A stretch of DNA of 9,391 bases from Conexivisphaera sp049976725 (GCA_049976725.1 JBMFHR010000033.1:1-9391), one strand, 5' to 3'; numbered from the stretch's first letter, positions 1-6,959 are shown. Numbers and translations: made by a program. The notes: generated by a model from the sequence alone, not told the origin.

Positions 1-229
1 GGCTCATCGCCCTCGGGTCCACCATCGGGAGCAGGACCTGCACGGCCACGTCCTCCGAGTCCATGTCGCGGACCCTCGCGCCCAGGTCGAAGATCCCCCT
101 GGGGACCCCGGCGACGCGAATCCCCCAGAGCTCCACGGAATAGCGTCCCTCCCCGACGTCCGAGGCCGAGCCGTAGCGCTCTAGTAGGCCGCGGGGGATG
201 ACGTGTGAGTGGACGTCGATCAGTTCCAC
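1..229 (-). CDS. Amidohydrolase (ACMSD-like), N-terminal part only
   Basis: This is the first 76 codons of a minus-strand gene that continues past the left edge. Translation from GTG at 229 begins VELIDVHSHVIPRGLLERYG. The D-x-H-x-H pattern directly after the first beta strand is the metal-binding start of the amidohydrolase superfamily TIM barrel. The later stretch with RVRDMDSEDVAVQVLLP resembles the ACMSD/amidohydrolase-2 group, in which a 'leader, Met-Asp, Val-Gln-Val-Leu-sP' segment follows the first insert. Such enzymes are metal-dependent decarboxylases or hydrolases of small carboxylated or cyclic compounds; the substrate cannot be told here. The start overlaps the last 10 bp of the transporter gene upstream, so the two are very probably co-transcribed and translationally coupled. 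The catalytic C-terminal half is outside the window. Confidence 0.8.
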   Translation of the reverse strand, partial: MELIDVHSHVIPRGLLERYGSASDVGEGRYSVELWGIRVAGVPRGIFDLGARVRDMDSEDVAVQVLLPMVDPRAMS

Positions 230-1419
230 TTCTCGCCCCGGGCGTCGGCCATCCGATAAGCGTTACCGGCACCCCGCTCCAGGACCCACCAGTAGACGAT
301 CCCCGAGGCGGCCAGCGCCGCACCCGCGAGGGGCATCAGGATCGCGGGGTCCACGTCCAGGAGCAGTCCGGAGAGTGACGTCGAGGCCGTTATGCTGGAC
401 CTCATGGCGACGCTGCCAACCGCCGACGACGTGGCAATGGCCCCGGGACTGGCCGACCCCGATATGAAGGAGGAGCGAGCGGAGCTGCCGAGGCCCACGA
501 GTGCGTTGTATGCCGCGAGGAGGGCCCCGAGCTCCAGGGGACCCCTGACGAGTGGGAGCGCCGCGACCGATACCCCGCTGAGCAAGCGCGAAAGCGCGTT
601 GCTCCTCACCAGCCCCATGGATCTTACCACTGCGTACGCGTAGTAGGAGGCGACGGCGTATGCCACGTTCCCCGCGGCAACCGCGTACCCTATCGGCCCT
701 TGGCCGAGGCCCAGGTAGACGTGGGACCAGAGGGAGAGGAGCGGCATCGAGAGCCCAACACCAACGCCGGCTACCAGCTGGCTGAGCGAGTACCCGGCCA
801 CCGCCCTCCCGCCCAGCCTCACGCCAGCGAACGGGTTGGCACGCGTTAGGCTGTCCCCGCGGCCCAGGGCGGCGAGGACGGCCACGGCCCCCGACGCGGA
901 GATCGCGGCTATCAGGGGGAACGCGATGGTGGGATCGACCATTGCAGCGGAGGCCGCGCCGGCGACCCCGCCAAACGTCGATATCAGGTTGAGGTATCCG
1001 AAGGCTTTGGTCCTGGCCACGTCATCAGATCCTGCGATCCTCCTCACGAGCGCGTTCACCAGCGGCACCATGGAATCCCTGGTGGCGCCGAAGCCGGCCG
1101 CGTTGAAGCCCCCGAGGCCGACGAGCGCCAGGATCGCGGCGGGGGACCTGACGGCGAGGAGCCCGACGGCCGCCACAGCTGCAGCCAGCTCCATGGCGGC
1201 GAGCCCCCTCGCGTGGCCCGCGACGTCGCCCACGGCGCTCACCAAGACCACTATCCCCAGCGTGACAGCACCCGATGCCGTCAGGAGGATTCCCACCAGG
1301 AGCGCGTTGTGCAGCAGCCCCACCAAGTAGAGGGGGAGCGCGACCATCAGGTAGCCGATGACAAAGCTCCTGGCAGTCCTCTCGTAGGCGAGGGCGGAAA
1401 GCCCCCCGCCGGTGGCCAC
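220..1419 (-). CDS. MFS-type membrane transporter
   Basis: The product is a 399-residue, highly hydrophobic protein with about 11-12 apparent membrane segments rich in Gly, Ala, Leu and Val. A charged loop near residues 190-200 (GRGDSLTRANPFAG) splits it into two halves, as in the Major Facilitator Superfamily. The length fits that family (about 400). The substrate is not identifiable, but the 10-bp overlap with the amidohydrolase suggests transport of that enzyme's substrate or product (inference). An ATG at 1443 would add eight residues. I prefer the GTG at 1419 because a TTATAA box at 1443-1448 would overlap the ATG and lies 26.5 bp from the GTG, the spacing seen at other genes here. No Shine-Dalgarno sequence precedes either codon. 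The MFS assignment rests on overall topology rather than a diagnostic motif. Confidence 0.75.
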   Translation of the reverse strand: MATGGGLSALAYERTARSFVIGYLMVALPLYLVGLLHNALLVGILLTASGAVTLGIVVLVSAVGDVAGHARGLAAMELAAAVAAVGLLAVRSPAAILALVGLGGFNAAGFGATRDSMVPLVNALVRRIAGSDDVARTKAFGYLNLISTFGGVAGAASAAMVDPTIAFPLIAAISASGAVAVLAALGRGDSLTRANPFAGVRLGGRAVAGYSLSQLVAGVGVGLSMPLLSLWSHVYLGLGQGPIGYAVAAGNVAYAVASYYAYAVVRSMGLVRSNALSRLLSGVSVAALPLVRGPLELGALLAAYNALVGLGSSARSSFISGSASPGAIATSSAVGSVAMRSSITASTSLSGLLLDVDPAILMPLAGAALAASGIVYWWVLERGAGNAYRMADARGEKWN

Positions 1420-1442
1420 GCCCCCGCGGGGTAGGTCGGTCA

Positions 1443-1448
1443 TTATAA
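1443..1448 (-). promoter_or_regulatory. TATA box of the MFS gene
   Basis: TTATAA, preceded on the minus strand by the purine-containing CGAACCC as a possible BRE. Its centre is 26.5 bp from the GTG at 1419, consistent with a leaderless transcript. Confidence 0.5.
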
Positions 1449-1704
1449 GGGTTCGACGTGCTCGCTTTCACACATGAAATACGCGAGAAGCGCTCCAAGA
1501 TGCCATCCGTAGAGGCGAACTCATCTGTGAGGATGAGAGCGCAGCCTTAGCCGCCAACACTGGCGTCTCGCAAGCGTTCCACGGGCACTGCCCTCCCTTC
1601 CTTATGACCAGAGCAGGCCGTATCCCCCGTTGCATGTGGATCACACGGGGATAGATAACTTCCTGTCTGGTAGCCCCGGCTTAACACATGATTCCTCTTC
1701 ATCT
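1449..1704. other. Poorly coding intergenic stretch
   Basis: No convincing gene is seen on either strand in these 256 bases. Composition is less GC-rich than the neighbouring genes, and the open frames crossing it have no recognisable protein features. A small hairpin (CTCATC at 1520-1525, GATGAG at 1532-1537, 6-nt loop) is the only clear structure. The stretch may be the decayed remainder of the short secreted-type ORF just upstream at 1705-1854, or an untranslated region. Confidence 0.4.
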
Positions 1705-1854
1705 TCAAGTGTTCGCCCTGTACGCGACTATCGTGGGGCTCACTTGGCCGTAGGCGAGCATGGAGGACGGAGGCCCGCCGTGGGACAGGAAAGCCAGGGA
1801 GATCAGGACGACGAGCAGGGCGGTCGCGGCCAGCATGCCGCGCTGAGACCACAT
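1705..1854 (-). CDS. Small ORF with signal-peptide-like N-terminus, possibly truncated
   Basis: The 49-residue product starts MWSQRGMLAATALLVVLISL, a basic N-terminus followed by a hydrophobic core of about 16 residues. A Ser/Gly/Pro-rich segment follows, then the sequence LAYGQVSPTIVAYRANT before TGA. This looks like a signal peptide or membrane anchor plus the first residues of an exported domain. A TATA-like TTATAT at 1878-1883 is centred 26.5 bp from the ATG at 1854, favouring this start over the ATG at 1860. No family is recognised. The protein ends abruptly and the following DNA is poorly coding, so it could be the 5' remnant of a broken secreted-protein gene. A genuine small membrane protein is the alternative. 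Confidence 0.5.
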   Translation of the reverse strand: MWSQRGMLAATALLVVLISLAFLSHGGPPSSMLAYGQVSPTIVAYRANT

Positions 1855-1877
1855 CGCCATCCTCAGTGATTACCGCG

Positions 1878-1883
1878 TTATAT
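1878..1883 (-). promoter_or_regulatory. TATA box of the small ORF
   Basis: ATATAA on the minus strand, preceded by AAAAGATTC as a possible BRE. It is centred 26.5 bp upstream of the ATG at 1854. Confidence 0.5.
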
Positions 1884-1934
1884 GAATCTTTTCATTACTG
1901 GCATAAATTACATAAGTTAATATATTGAATCAAC

Positions 1935-1948
1935 CGACAGGTCTGTCG
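1935..1948. repeat. Inverted repeat CGACAG-GT-CTGTCG
   Basis: Two perfect 6-bp arms flank a central GT dinucleotide, 20 bp beyond the recombinase stop codon. Small serine recombinases cut and exchange at a central dinucleotide between inverted half-sites, so this could be a crossover core. It is shorter than a typical site of about 26-30 bp, and the outer bases do not match, so the role is only inferred. Confidence 0.35.
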
Positions 1949-1967
1949 CGGACCTGGGGCGAGGCGC

Positions 1968-2582
1968 TCAGCCCTGGGATCCCCACTCAAGGATCCTCCT
2001 CCTCAGCGTCCTTGGGCTCACCCCGAGCATCCTCGCCACCTTGCTCCTGGGGACACCGAGCCTCAGGAGCTTCTCGGCCTCCCTCCTGTCCACGGGCTTG
2101 CGCGGCCTCCCCACGACCTTCCCCTGGAGCCTCGCCCTCTCTATTCCAGCCTTCGTCCTCTCGGATATCATCTGCCTCTCCAGGTCGTAGAGTATCGAGA
2201 GGAGCCCGACGACTATCGCGCGCGCCCTCGGCTCCCTGAGCCAGTCCGCCAGGTAGCTCTCCTTCACGGAGTACACGGTGACCCCGGACTCGACGCAGTC
2301 GTAGAGGAAGTCTATCAGGGTGCGCTGCCTGCGCGAGAGCCTGGAGATCTCGAAGACCAGGACGCCCCTGATCATCCCTCCCCTCACGAGGCGCCAGAGC
2401 TCCTGGAACCCGGGGCGCTGGTCCTCCGCGCCGCTCTCCACGTCCTCCAGCCTGTAGTCCACGTCATTCCATGAGAGCCCCCGGGAGCCCAGCCAACCCT
2501 CTATCGCGATCGACTGGTTCTCCGTCTCCTGCTTCCTGGTGGACACGCGCAGGTAGACCGCGAGGGGCCTCTCGACCGACAC
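1968..2582 (-). CDS. Serine recombinase (resolvase/invertase type)
   Basis: The 204-residue product is a site-specific DNA recombinase with the small-resolvase layout. The N-terminal catalytic domain has YLRVSTRKQ with nucleophile Ser14. An R-P-G turn (56-58) corresponds to the conserved region before the active-site helix, and FEISRLSRRQRTLIDF supplies Arg81 and Arg84. A long E-helix (LERQMISERTKAGIERARLQG) leads to a GRPRK minor-groove-binding segment (158-162) and a C-terminal helix-turn-helix near 173-199. The order catalytic-then-HTH excludes IS607-type transposases, which carry HTH first, and no TnpB is adjacent. An upstream TTG at 2624 would add a non-conserved 14-residue extension. 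I chose GTG at 2582 because a TATA-like box at 2606-2612 lies 27 bp before it and overlaps the longer reading. All key residues are present, so it looks functional. Its target site is unknown. Confidence 0.9.
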   Translation of the reverse strand: MSVERPLAVYLRVSTRKQETENQSIAIEGWLGSRGLSWNDVDYRLEDVESGAEDQRPGFQELWRLVRGGMIRGVLVFEISRLSRRQRTLIDFLYDCVESGVTVYSVKESYLADWLREPRARAIVVGLLSILYDLERQMISERTKAGIERARLQGKVVGRPRKPVDRREAEKLLRLGVPRSKVARMLGVSPRTLRRRILEWGSQG

Positions 2583-2605
2583 GGGCCGGGGGAGGTGGCC
2601 CGGGC

Positions 2606-2612
2606 TAAATAA
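2606..2612 (-). promoter_or_regulatory. TATA box of the serine recombinase
   Basis: TTATTTA on the minus strand, an AT island in otherwise GC-rich DNA. Its centre is 27 bp from the GTG at 2582. It sits about 30 bp after the last stop of the decayed protease gene. Confidence 0.5.
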
Positions 2613-2642
2613 CGTGCTTGTCAAGCGGAATGCTCAACGGTG

Positions 2643-3530
2643 TCACCGCCTCCCCTGGTCCTCCCCGGAGGTCCTGGGCACCAAGGGGTAGGGCAGGTAC
2701 TCGATGCCGGGCCTGTTCGCACTGGCCTGCGGGTGGAGCGCCATGAGATCGTGACCTCGGGCGGCACGTCCGTGGGGACGCTGATCCCCATCCCCTGAGC
2801 TTCCTCACGGTTATCGGGTAGCCTTGGGTGTAGCGGCCGCTGACGAGCTCCTCGGCCATGCGCCTCGCCCCCCTCGCCCATCCTGTCCCCCAGGAAGCTC
2901 GACGAGCTTCCTGAACCTGGTTCAGGGCCTTCTCCGCAACGTCGGCCAGCATCAGGGTCTGGTCCTGGGCCTCATCCCTGCCCTTCGCATCGATCGCCCT
3001 CAGGATGGAGGGAGGGCGCCGACAGGCATGTGCCCCAGAGGTCGCGAGCTGCGGATCCAGGAGCCCCGGGACCGCGTTGGGCTCCATCCCTATCTCGTCC
3101 GCCGCGAGCGCTATCAGGGTGCCGCCCGACATGGCGCAGTGAGGGACCACGGCTACCTTCCTCGCCGGGTGCGACCCGAGGGCCCTGGCTACTGGAGGCC
3201 GCGAGGACCAGCCCGCCTTGGGTGCGGAGGGTCAGCATTATGGGCGCGTTGGGCGGGGGTGGACCTGAATGCCTGATGACGGCATCGGAGTCCTCTATTG
3301 CCCATGTACCTCTAGATGGGCACACCGAGCATCACCAGCCTCTCCTGCCGGTGGATCATCGTTATCGCCCTGTGCCCGCACTTGCGCTCGAGCAGCGCGA
3401 TCAGCCTCACGCGCTGCCGGGACCTGATGGAGAGCAAGGGCGAGGCCGACGCGGCGAGGAGCAGCATCCAGAATAAATGGCCCAGCATCCCCATGGGGAT
3501 GCCGGCGGCCGACGCGTGCCGCCAAGGCAT
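2643..3530 (-). pseudogene. Decayed SDH-family (ClpP-fold) membrane serine protease
   Basis: Fragments of one protein of the archaeal SDH/PF01972-like family can be followed end to end, but in changing frames. The N-terminus (3530-3312) has a membrane segment, LGHLFWMLLLAASASPLL, then LLERKCGHRAITMIHRQE and LGVPI, interrupted by TAG at 3315-3313. After a shift come IEDSDAVIRH, NAPIMLTLRTQGGLVLAA (family form close to LHTPGG), then, shifted again, HPARKVAVVPHCAMSGGT with the nucleophile Ser, followed by LIALAADEIGMEPNAV and DQTLMLADVAEKALNQV. Further shifts join RKLVEL, DRMGEGG, ARRMAEELVSGRYTQGYPIT, GISVPTDVPPEV and finally DLMALHPQASANRPGIEYLP to a TGA at 2643. At least six frame changes plus one stop make a functional product impossible. 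Neighbouring genes are intact, which argues against sequencing error. The intact family member is a membrane-anchored protease of unknown substrate. Confidence 0.85.
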
Positions 3531-3570
3531 CAGCCGCTCACAAATGTCGCCGGGGCTATCCGCTCAGCCC

Positions 3571-3576
3571 TTATAG
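3571..3576 (+). promoter_or_regulatory. TATA box of mptA
   Basis: TTATAG, centred about 24.5 bp before the GTG at 3598, which fits leaderless initiation. Its complement CTATAA could also have served the divergent, now decayed protease gene. Confidence 0.5.
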
Positions 3577-3597
3577 GGGGATCCGCGCCCCCGGCGC

Positions 3598-4473
3598 GTG
3601 GCAATGGACTGGGAGGATGTGGTCCGCCGCTCCCGCGACGTGCAGTACGGGAGGCCGGACGTTGTGGCCCGCGTCCCCCGCGCCGGCGTGAGAGGCCTGA
3701 TGGTCCCCCTGGCCGGAATACCCGAGGGCCCCGTTCGCCTCGCCGAGGGATCGGTGGACGCGCTCGTGGACCTCCCGCCCACAATGAGGGGCGCGAACAT
3801 GTCCAGGAGCGTCCGCGCGATCCTGGGGGCGCTGGAGGGCGCGGGCTCCCTGGCCGGATTCGCCTCGGCGGCGGCCGCCGGGCTCCTGGAGCTGCACGAG
3901 TACTCGTCCGTGGCCGTGGTGAGGGTCCGCGCGTCCGCGTTCGCCGAGGTGGAGGCGCCGGCCAGCGGCCTCAGGTCCCCCTGCCGCTTCACGGCGCTGG
4001 CGGGGGCCAGGGCGGCCAGGGGCTCCGGCACGCGGGCGTCGCTCGGCGTGTCCGTGGTGGGCGCGATCGCCTGCCCGTGCGGCTCCGAGCTCATGAGGTC
4101 GGCCTACGGCCAGCGGGATCCGCCGCCGACCCACATGCAGCGCGCGTCCCTGACGATCGAGGCGACCCCCGCGTCCCACACGAGCATCGCGTCCCTGAGG
4201 TCCGCGGCCCTCTCGGCGTTCAGCGCGGAGGTCCGCCCGCTCATGAGGAGGTCGGACGAGGCCGCGACCATAGACGCCGCGCTCTCCAGGCCGAGGTTCG
4301 CCGAGGACGCCTTCAGGCTGGCCGCCCTCTCCTTCGCCGCCGCGCACCCCTCGTTCCCGAGGGACGGCTCGGTGCGCATAAGGGTCAGGAGCATGGAGAG
4401 CGTGCACGGGCACGACGTGGTCGCGGAGGGTACCCTCACAGGAGAGGAGCTCCTGTCCCTGGGGCGCGTCTAA
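3598..4473 (+). CDS. mptA: GTP cyclohydrolase, MptA/FolE2 family
   Basis: The 291-residue protein belongs to the type IB/IV GTP cyclohydrolases (PF02649). These metal-dependent cytosolic enzymes open the imidazole ring of GTP. Archaeal MptA makes 7,8-dihydroneopterin 2',3'-cyclic phosphate for pterin cofactors. Visible family hallmarks are the DLPPTMRGANMSR segment (58-70), ACPC with Cys159 and Cys161, THMQR with His179, RPRFAED with Glu236, and SMESVHGHD (265-273) near the end. Cys159-type Cys, His179 and Glu236 are the expected metal/substrate ligands by family analogy. The usual His before MSR is Asn68 here, which is noteworthy. GTG at 3598 is favoured by the TATA spacing; an ATG at 3604 is two codons later. 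The TAA overlaps the rad50 stop on the opposite strand. The archaeal context favours MptA over bacterial FolE2. Confidence 0.88.
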   Translation: MAMDWEDVVRRSRDVQYGRPDVVARVPRAGVRGLMVPLAGIPEGPVRLAEGSVDALVDLPPTMRGANMSRSVRAILGALEGAGSLAGFASAAAAGLLELHEYSSVAVVRVRASAFAEVEAPASGLRSPCRFTALAGARAARGSGTRASLGVSVVGAIACPCGSELMRSAYGQRDPPPTHMQRASLTIEATPASHTSIASLRSAALSAFSAEVRPLMRRSDEAATIDAALSRPRFAEDAFRLAALSFAAAHPSFPRDGSVRIRVRSMESVHGHDVVAEGTLTGEELLSLGRV

Positions 4474-6959
4474 GTCACCCTGGAGACGGAGGTCCCCTCG
4501 GGCCCCTTCGAGAACTGGTAGACGGCGGCCACGTCGACGTTCGACTCCTCGAACGCCTCCCTGTCGTGCGTGATCAGGATTATCTGGGGCTGGGAGCCGG
4601 AGTACGAGCCGAGCCGCCCGATGAGCTCCACGAGCTTCCTCCTGCGCTCCGCGTCGAGGTTCGCGGTCGGCTCGTCCAGTATTATGAAGTCCGCCCTGCT
4701 CCCACCGATGAGCCTGGCCATGGCGAACCTGAGGGCGAGCGCCACGGCCACGCGCTCGCCGCCGCTCATCTGCTCGGCGCTCATCTCGCCGGACGGCCCG
4801 TAGCAGACTATCTCGACGTCGCGCCCCTCGCCCTCCCTCAGCTGGAGGATCGATATCCCCATCTCGAACTCCCTCATGTGCTCCGAGGCCGCGTCCGACA
4901 GGGCCTCCATGGCCCAGTCCCTGAGGCCCGCGGCCAGCTGGCCGTCCCTGTGGAACACCCTGGACCTTATGTCCTCGAGGATCCTCGCGTACGCCTCGGC
5001 CCTCCTGAGCACGGAGAGCGCCCTCTCCCTCTCCTCCCTGTCCCTGGCCGCGGACTCGGCGGCGCGCCTCGCCCCGCCCAGCTCCTCCGCGAGGCCGGCC
5101 GCGCGCTCGTCCGCGGCCCTCAGGCGCTCCTCGAGCTCCCTGAACCTGGACTCGCTGTAGCCGGAGGACTCGCGCCTCAGCTGCAGGACCCTGGCGGCCA
5201 TCTCGGAGGACCTCTGGTCCAGCGCCAGCTCCTCCGGCATCGCGGACGCGGGGTCCTCCGGGATCCTGGAGAGCAGGCCCACTAGCTCCTCGCGCTCCCT
5301 CCTCAGCGAGTCGAGGTCCCCGGGCCCCCCTATGCCCTTGGCGCGGAGCCACTGGGCGCTCCCCGAGATGCGCCTCAGCTCCCCCTCGAGCTCCTCCCTC
5401 CTGCGGCGGAGCTCCTCCCTCCTGCGGCGGAGCTCCTCGAGCGACCTGCGCAGCTCCTCGGGATTCCCGGCCCTGGACCGGACGTCCGCCAGCTCCTCCC
5501 CGGCCCTCCTCAGCTCCTCCTCCTCGCGCCTGAGCTCCTCCTCCCCGTGCGAGATGTCGGAGCTCAGGCGCTCGGCCTCCCGCGCCCTCCTCAGCTCCTC
5601 CTCGGCGCGCCTCAGCTCCTCCTCCGCGGACGCAATCCTGGACCTGAGGTCCTCCAGCTCCCGCGTCCGGCGCTCGAGCCTGGGGCCTATGTCCATGCCC
5701 TCCGTGCTCCTCCCGCACGTGGGGCACCTGCCGGTCCTGAGCAGCTCCCTCAGGTTCTCGATCTCCCTGATTAGCCCGCCCTCCTCCCTGCGCATGTCGC
5801 CCAGCCCCACGCGGATCCTCTCGGCCAGTTCCTCGAGCTCCGCGGGGGCCCTGGGCGAGCCCAGGGCCTCCCTCCTGCGGCGGAGCTCCTCGAGCGACCT
5901 GCGCAGCTCCTCCACGCGGCCCCCCCTGCGCCTCATCTCCTGCTCGAGCCGCCTCGCGCGGTCCGCCGCCTCCTTCGCCAGGGCCAGGTCCGCCTCGAGC
6001 CTTCTGAGCACGTCCTCCAAGCCCTCCAGCTCCCCGACCACGGACTCCAGCTCGCGCCTCACTGGCCCCTCGCGCGACGCCGCCTCGAGCATCCGGGGGG
6101 CCTCCCCGAGGACGCCCTCCAGCTCCCGGAGCCTGGAGGAGGCCCTGTCCCTGAGATCCCTCACGTAGTTTATGAGCGCGGACAGCTCCGCGTCTGCACG
6201 GATGGCCTTCTCCCTGAGGGCCCTCATGGATTCCAGCTCGCGCCTCAAGGATTCCCTCTCCCCCTCCAGCTCCCTCAGCTCGGCCTCCAGCCTGGCGGCC
6301 TCCCCGCGGGCCCCCTCCTCCCTCCTGCGCAGCTCCTCGACCTCCGACTCCAGCCTCTCCACGTCGCCGATGGAGTAGCCGACCTCCCCCCTGATCCTCT
6401 CCCCGAACCTGTCCAGGACCTCGCGGCTGAGCGAGAACGCCCTGTCGAGGTCCTCGAGGCCTATCAGCCTGTTCACGAGCTCCTTCAGCTTCCTGGGCTC
6501 GAGGTCGAGTATGGATTCCAGCTCCCCCTGCCTGACTACAGAGGCCAGGTTCAGGTCCCTGAAGTCCATGCCCAGCAGGTCCCTGACGCGCTCGGACACG
6601 GACTCCCCAGCCACCTTCCCCCTCTCCCCGGCCACCAGGATGGCCGCTCCCCCGGATCCATCGAGCCTCTCCAGGATCGCCTGGGTCAGCCTGCCGGCCG
6701 AGTCCAGCCTCCTCACGGCCAGGTAGGACCCGCCGACGGCGGTGAAGGTGACCCTGACCTCTGAGTACGTGGCGCCCTTCCTGACGAGGTTGGCGCTCCT
6801 CCCCCTCGAGTGCTCGCCGAAGAGCGCGAACGTGATGGCGTCTATCACGGACGACTTGCCGGCGCCGTTCGGCCCCACGAAGACGTTGACGCCCTCCTCC
6901 AGCTCGATCCTGGTGTCCGCGTGGGAGAGGAAGTTCCTGAGCGCCACCTCGCGTATCAT
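4470..6959 (-). CDS. rad50: DNA double-strand break repair ATPase Rad50
   Basis: The 829-residue SMC-like ATPase partners Mre11 in DNA end processing and tethering. Walker A GPNGAGKSS is at residues 29-37. Two long Glu/Arg/Leu heptad coiled coils flank the zinc hook CPTC (Cys412, Cys415), almost exactly mid-protein. The ABC signature MSGGE begins near 731, Walker B FIILDEP has Asp762 and Glu763, the D-loop NLDAE follows, and the switch His is near 798 (LITHDRE). All ATPase elements are present, and the length is slightly below the roughly 880 usual in archaea. The ATG at 6959 is chosen because it begins MIREVALRNFLSH, the family N-terminus, and overlaps the mre11 TGA as ATGA. The open frame continues upstream but only as a shadow of mre11. 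The TAG shares bases with the convergent mptA stop. Repeated Arg/Glu blocks in the coiled coil are listed separately. Confidence 0.97.
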   Translation of the reverse strand: MIREVALRNFLSHADTRIELEEGVNVFVGPNGAGKSSVIDAITFALFGEHSRGRSANLVRKGATYSEVRVTFTAVGGSYLAVRRLDSAGRLTQAILERLDGSGGAAILVAGERGKVAGESVSERVRDLLGMDFRDLNLASVVRQGELESILDLEPRKLKELVNRLIGLEDLDRAFSLSREVLDRFGERIRGEVGYSIGDVERLESEVEELRRREEGARGEAARLEAELRELEGERESLRRELESMRALREKAIRADAELSALINYVRDLRDRASSRLRELEGVLGEAPRMLEAASREGPVRRELESVVGELEGLEDVLRRLEADLALAKEAADRARRLEQEMRRRGGRVEELRRSLEELRRRREALGSPRAPAELEELAERIRVGLGDMRREEGGLIREIENLRELLRTGRCPTCGRSTEGMDIGPRLERRTRELEDLRSRIASAEEELRRAEEELRRAREAERLSSDISHGEEELRREEEELRRAGEELADVRSRAGNPEELRRSLEELRRRREELRRRREELEGELRRISGSAQWLRAKGIGGPGDLDSLRREREELVGLLSRIPEDPASAMPEELALDQRSSEMAARVLQLRRESSGYSESRFRELEERLRAADERAAGLAEELGGARRAAESAARDREERERALSVLRRAEAYARILEDIRSRVFHRDGQLAAGLRDWAMEALSDAASEHMREFEMGISILQLREGEGRDVEIVCYGPSGEMSAEQMSGGERVAVALALRFAMARLIGGSRADFIILDEPTANLDAERRRKLVELIGRLGSYSGSQPQIILITHDREAFEESNVDVAAVYQFSKGPEGTSVSRVT
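5391..5432 (-). repeat. Tandem 21-bp repeat in rad50 coiled coil
   Basis: Two identical 21-bp units (5391-5411 and 5412-5432) each encode one heptad of the REELRRR type, following the zinc hook. Exact DNA identity suggests a recent heptad duplication that keeps the coiled-coil register. Confidence 0.75.
5414..5459 (-). repeat. 46-bp direct repeat, copy 1 (within rad50)
   Basis: Identical over 46 bp to 5867-5912. It encodes EELRRSLEELRRRRE at residues 501-515, after the zinc hook. The offset of 453 bp is exactly 151 codons, so both copies are read in the same frame. Confidence 0.8.
5715..5726 (-). other. Zinc-hook codons (Cys-Pro-Thr-Cys) of Rad50
   Basis: TGCCCCACGTGC on the minus strand encodes Cys412-Pro-Thr-Cys415. 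In Rad50 this CxxC sits at the apex of the antiparallel coiled coil. Two such hooks coordinate one zinc ion to join Rad50 molecules. Confidence 0.95.
5867..5912 (-). repeat. 46-bp direct repeat, copy 2 (within rad50)
   Basis: Identical partner of 5414-5459. It encodes the same 15 residues at 350-364, before the zinc hook. Confidence 0.8.

Larger units (their letters stand above)
1868..1967. other. AT-rich gap between recombinase and small ORF
   Basis: About 1880-1930 is strikingly AT-rich compared with the rest of the window (for example TTAATATATTG at 1918-1928). It is followed by the short inverted repeat at 1935-1948. It lies just downstream of the serine recombinase stop codon. No coding frame or poly-T terminator is evident. 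Confidence 0.5.

Noticed and set aside
1449..1458. GGGTTCGAC resembling a tRNA T-loop
   Set aside because: No matching acceptor stem, anticodon arm or closing T-stem found around it.
1630..1869. Plus-strand frame starting TTG at 1630, with a TTATGA about 26 bp upstream
   Set aside because: The product is low-complexity and hydrophilic and opposes the signal-bearing small ORF. The box is a weak match and probably coincidental.
1968..2582. IS607-type transposase for the serine recombinase
   Set aside because: IS607 enzymes have the HTH before the catalytic domain and usually a TnpB partner. Here the HTH is C-terminal and no TnpB or element ends are seen.
3485..3502. 18-bp perfect palindrome GCATCCCCATGGGGATGC
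   Set aside because: It falls in the start region of the decayed protease and encodes its Met-Gly-Met segment. It is probably fortuitous; no second copy was noticed.
3477..5727. Very long open frames on both strands across mptA and rad50 (602 codons plus, 718 codons minus)
   Set aside because: They are rich in Gly, Arg, Pro and Ala with no family features and lie out of frame with mptA and rad50, which have full motif sets. High GC content makes stops rare.
5332..6168. Plus-strand frame encoding a poly-serine/leucine protein
   Set aside because: It is the antisense of the Glu/Arg/Leu heptads of the Rad50 coiled coil; GAG/CTC codons read as Ser and Leu.
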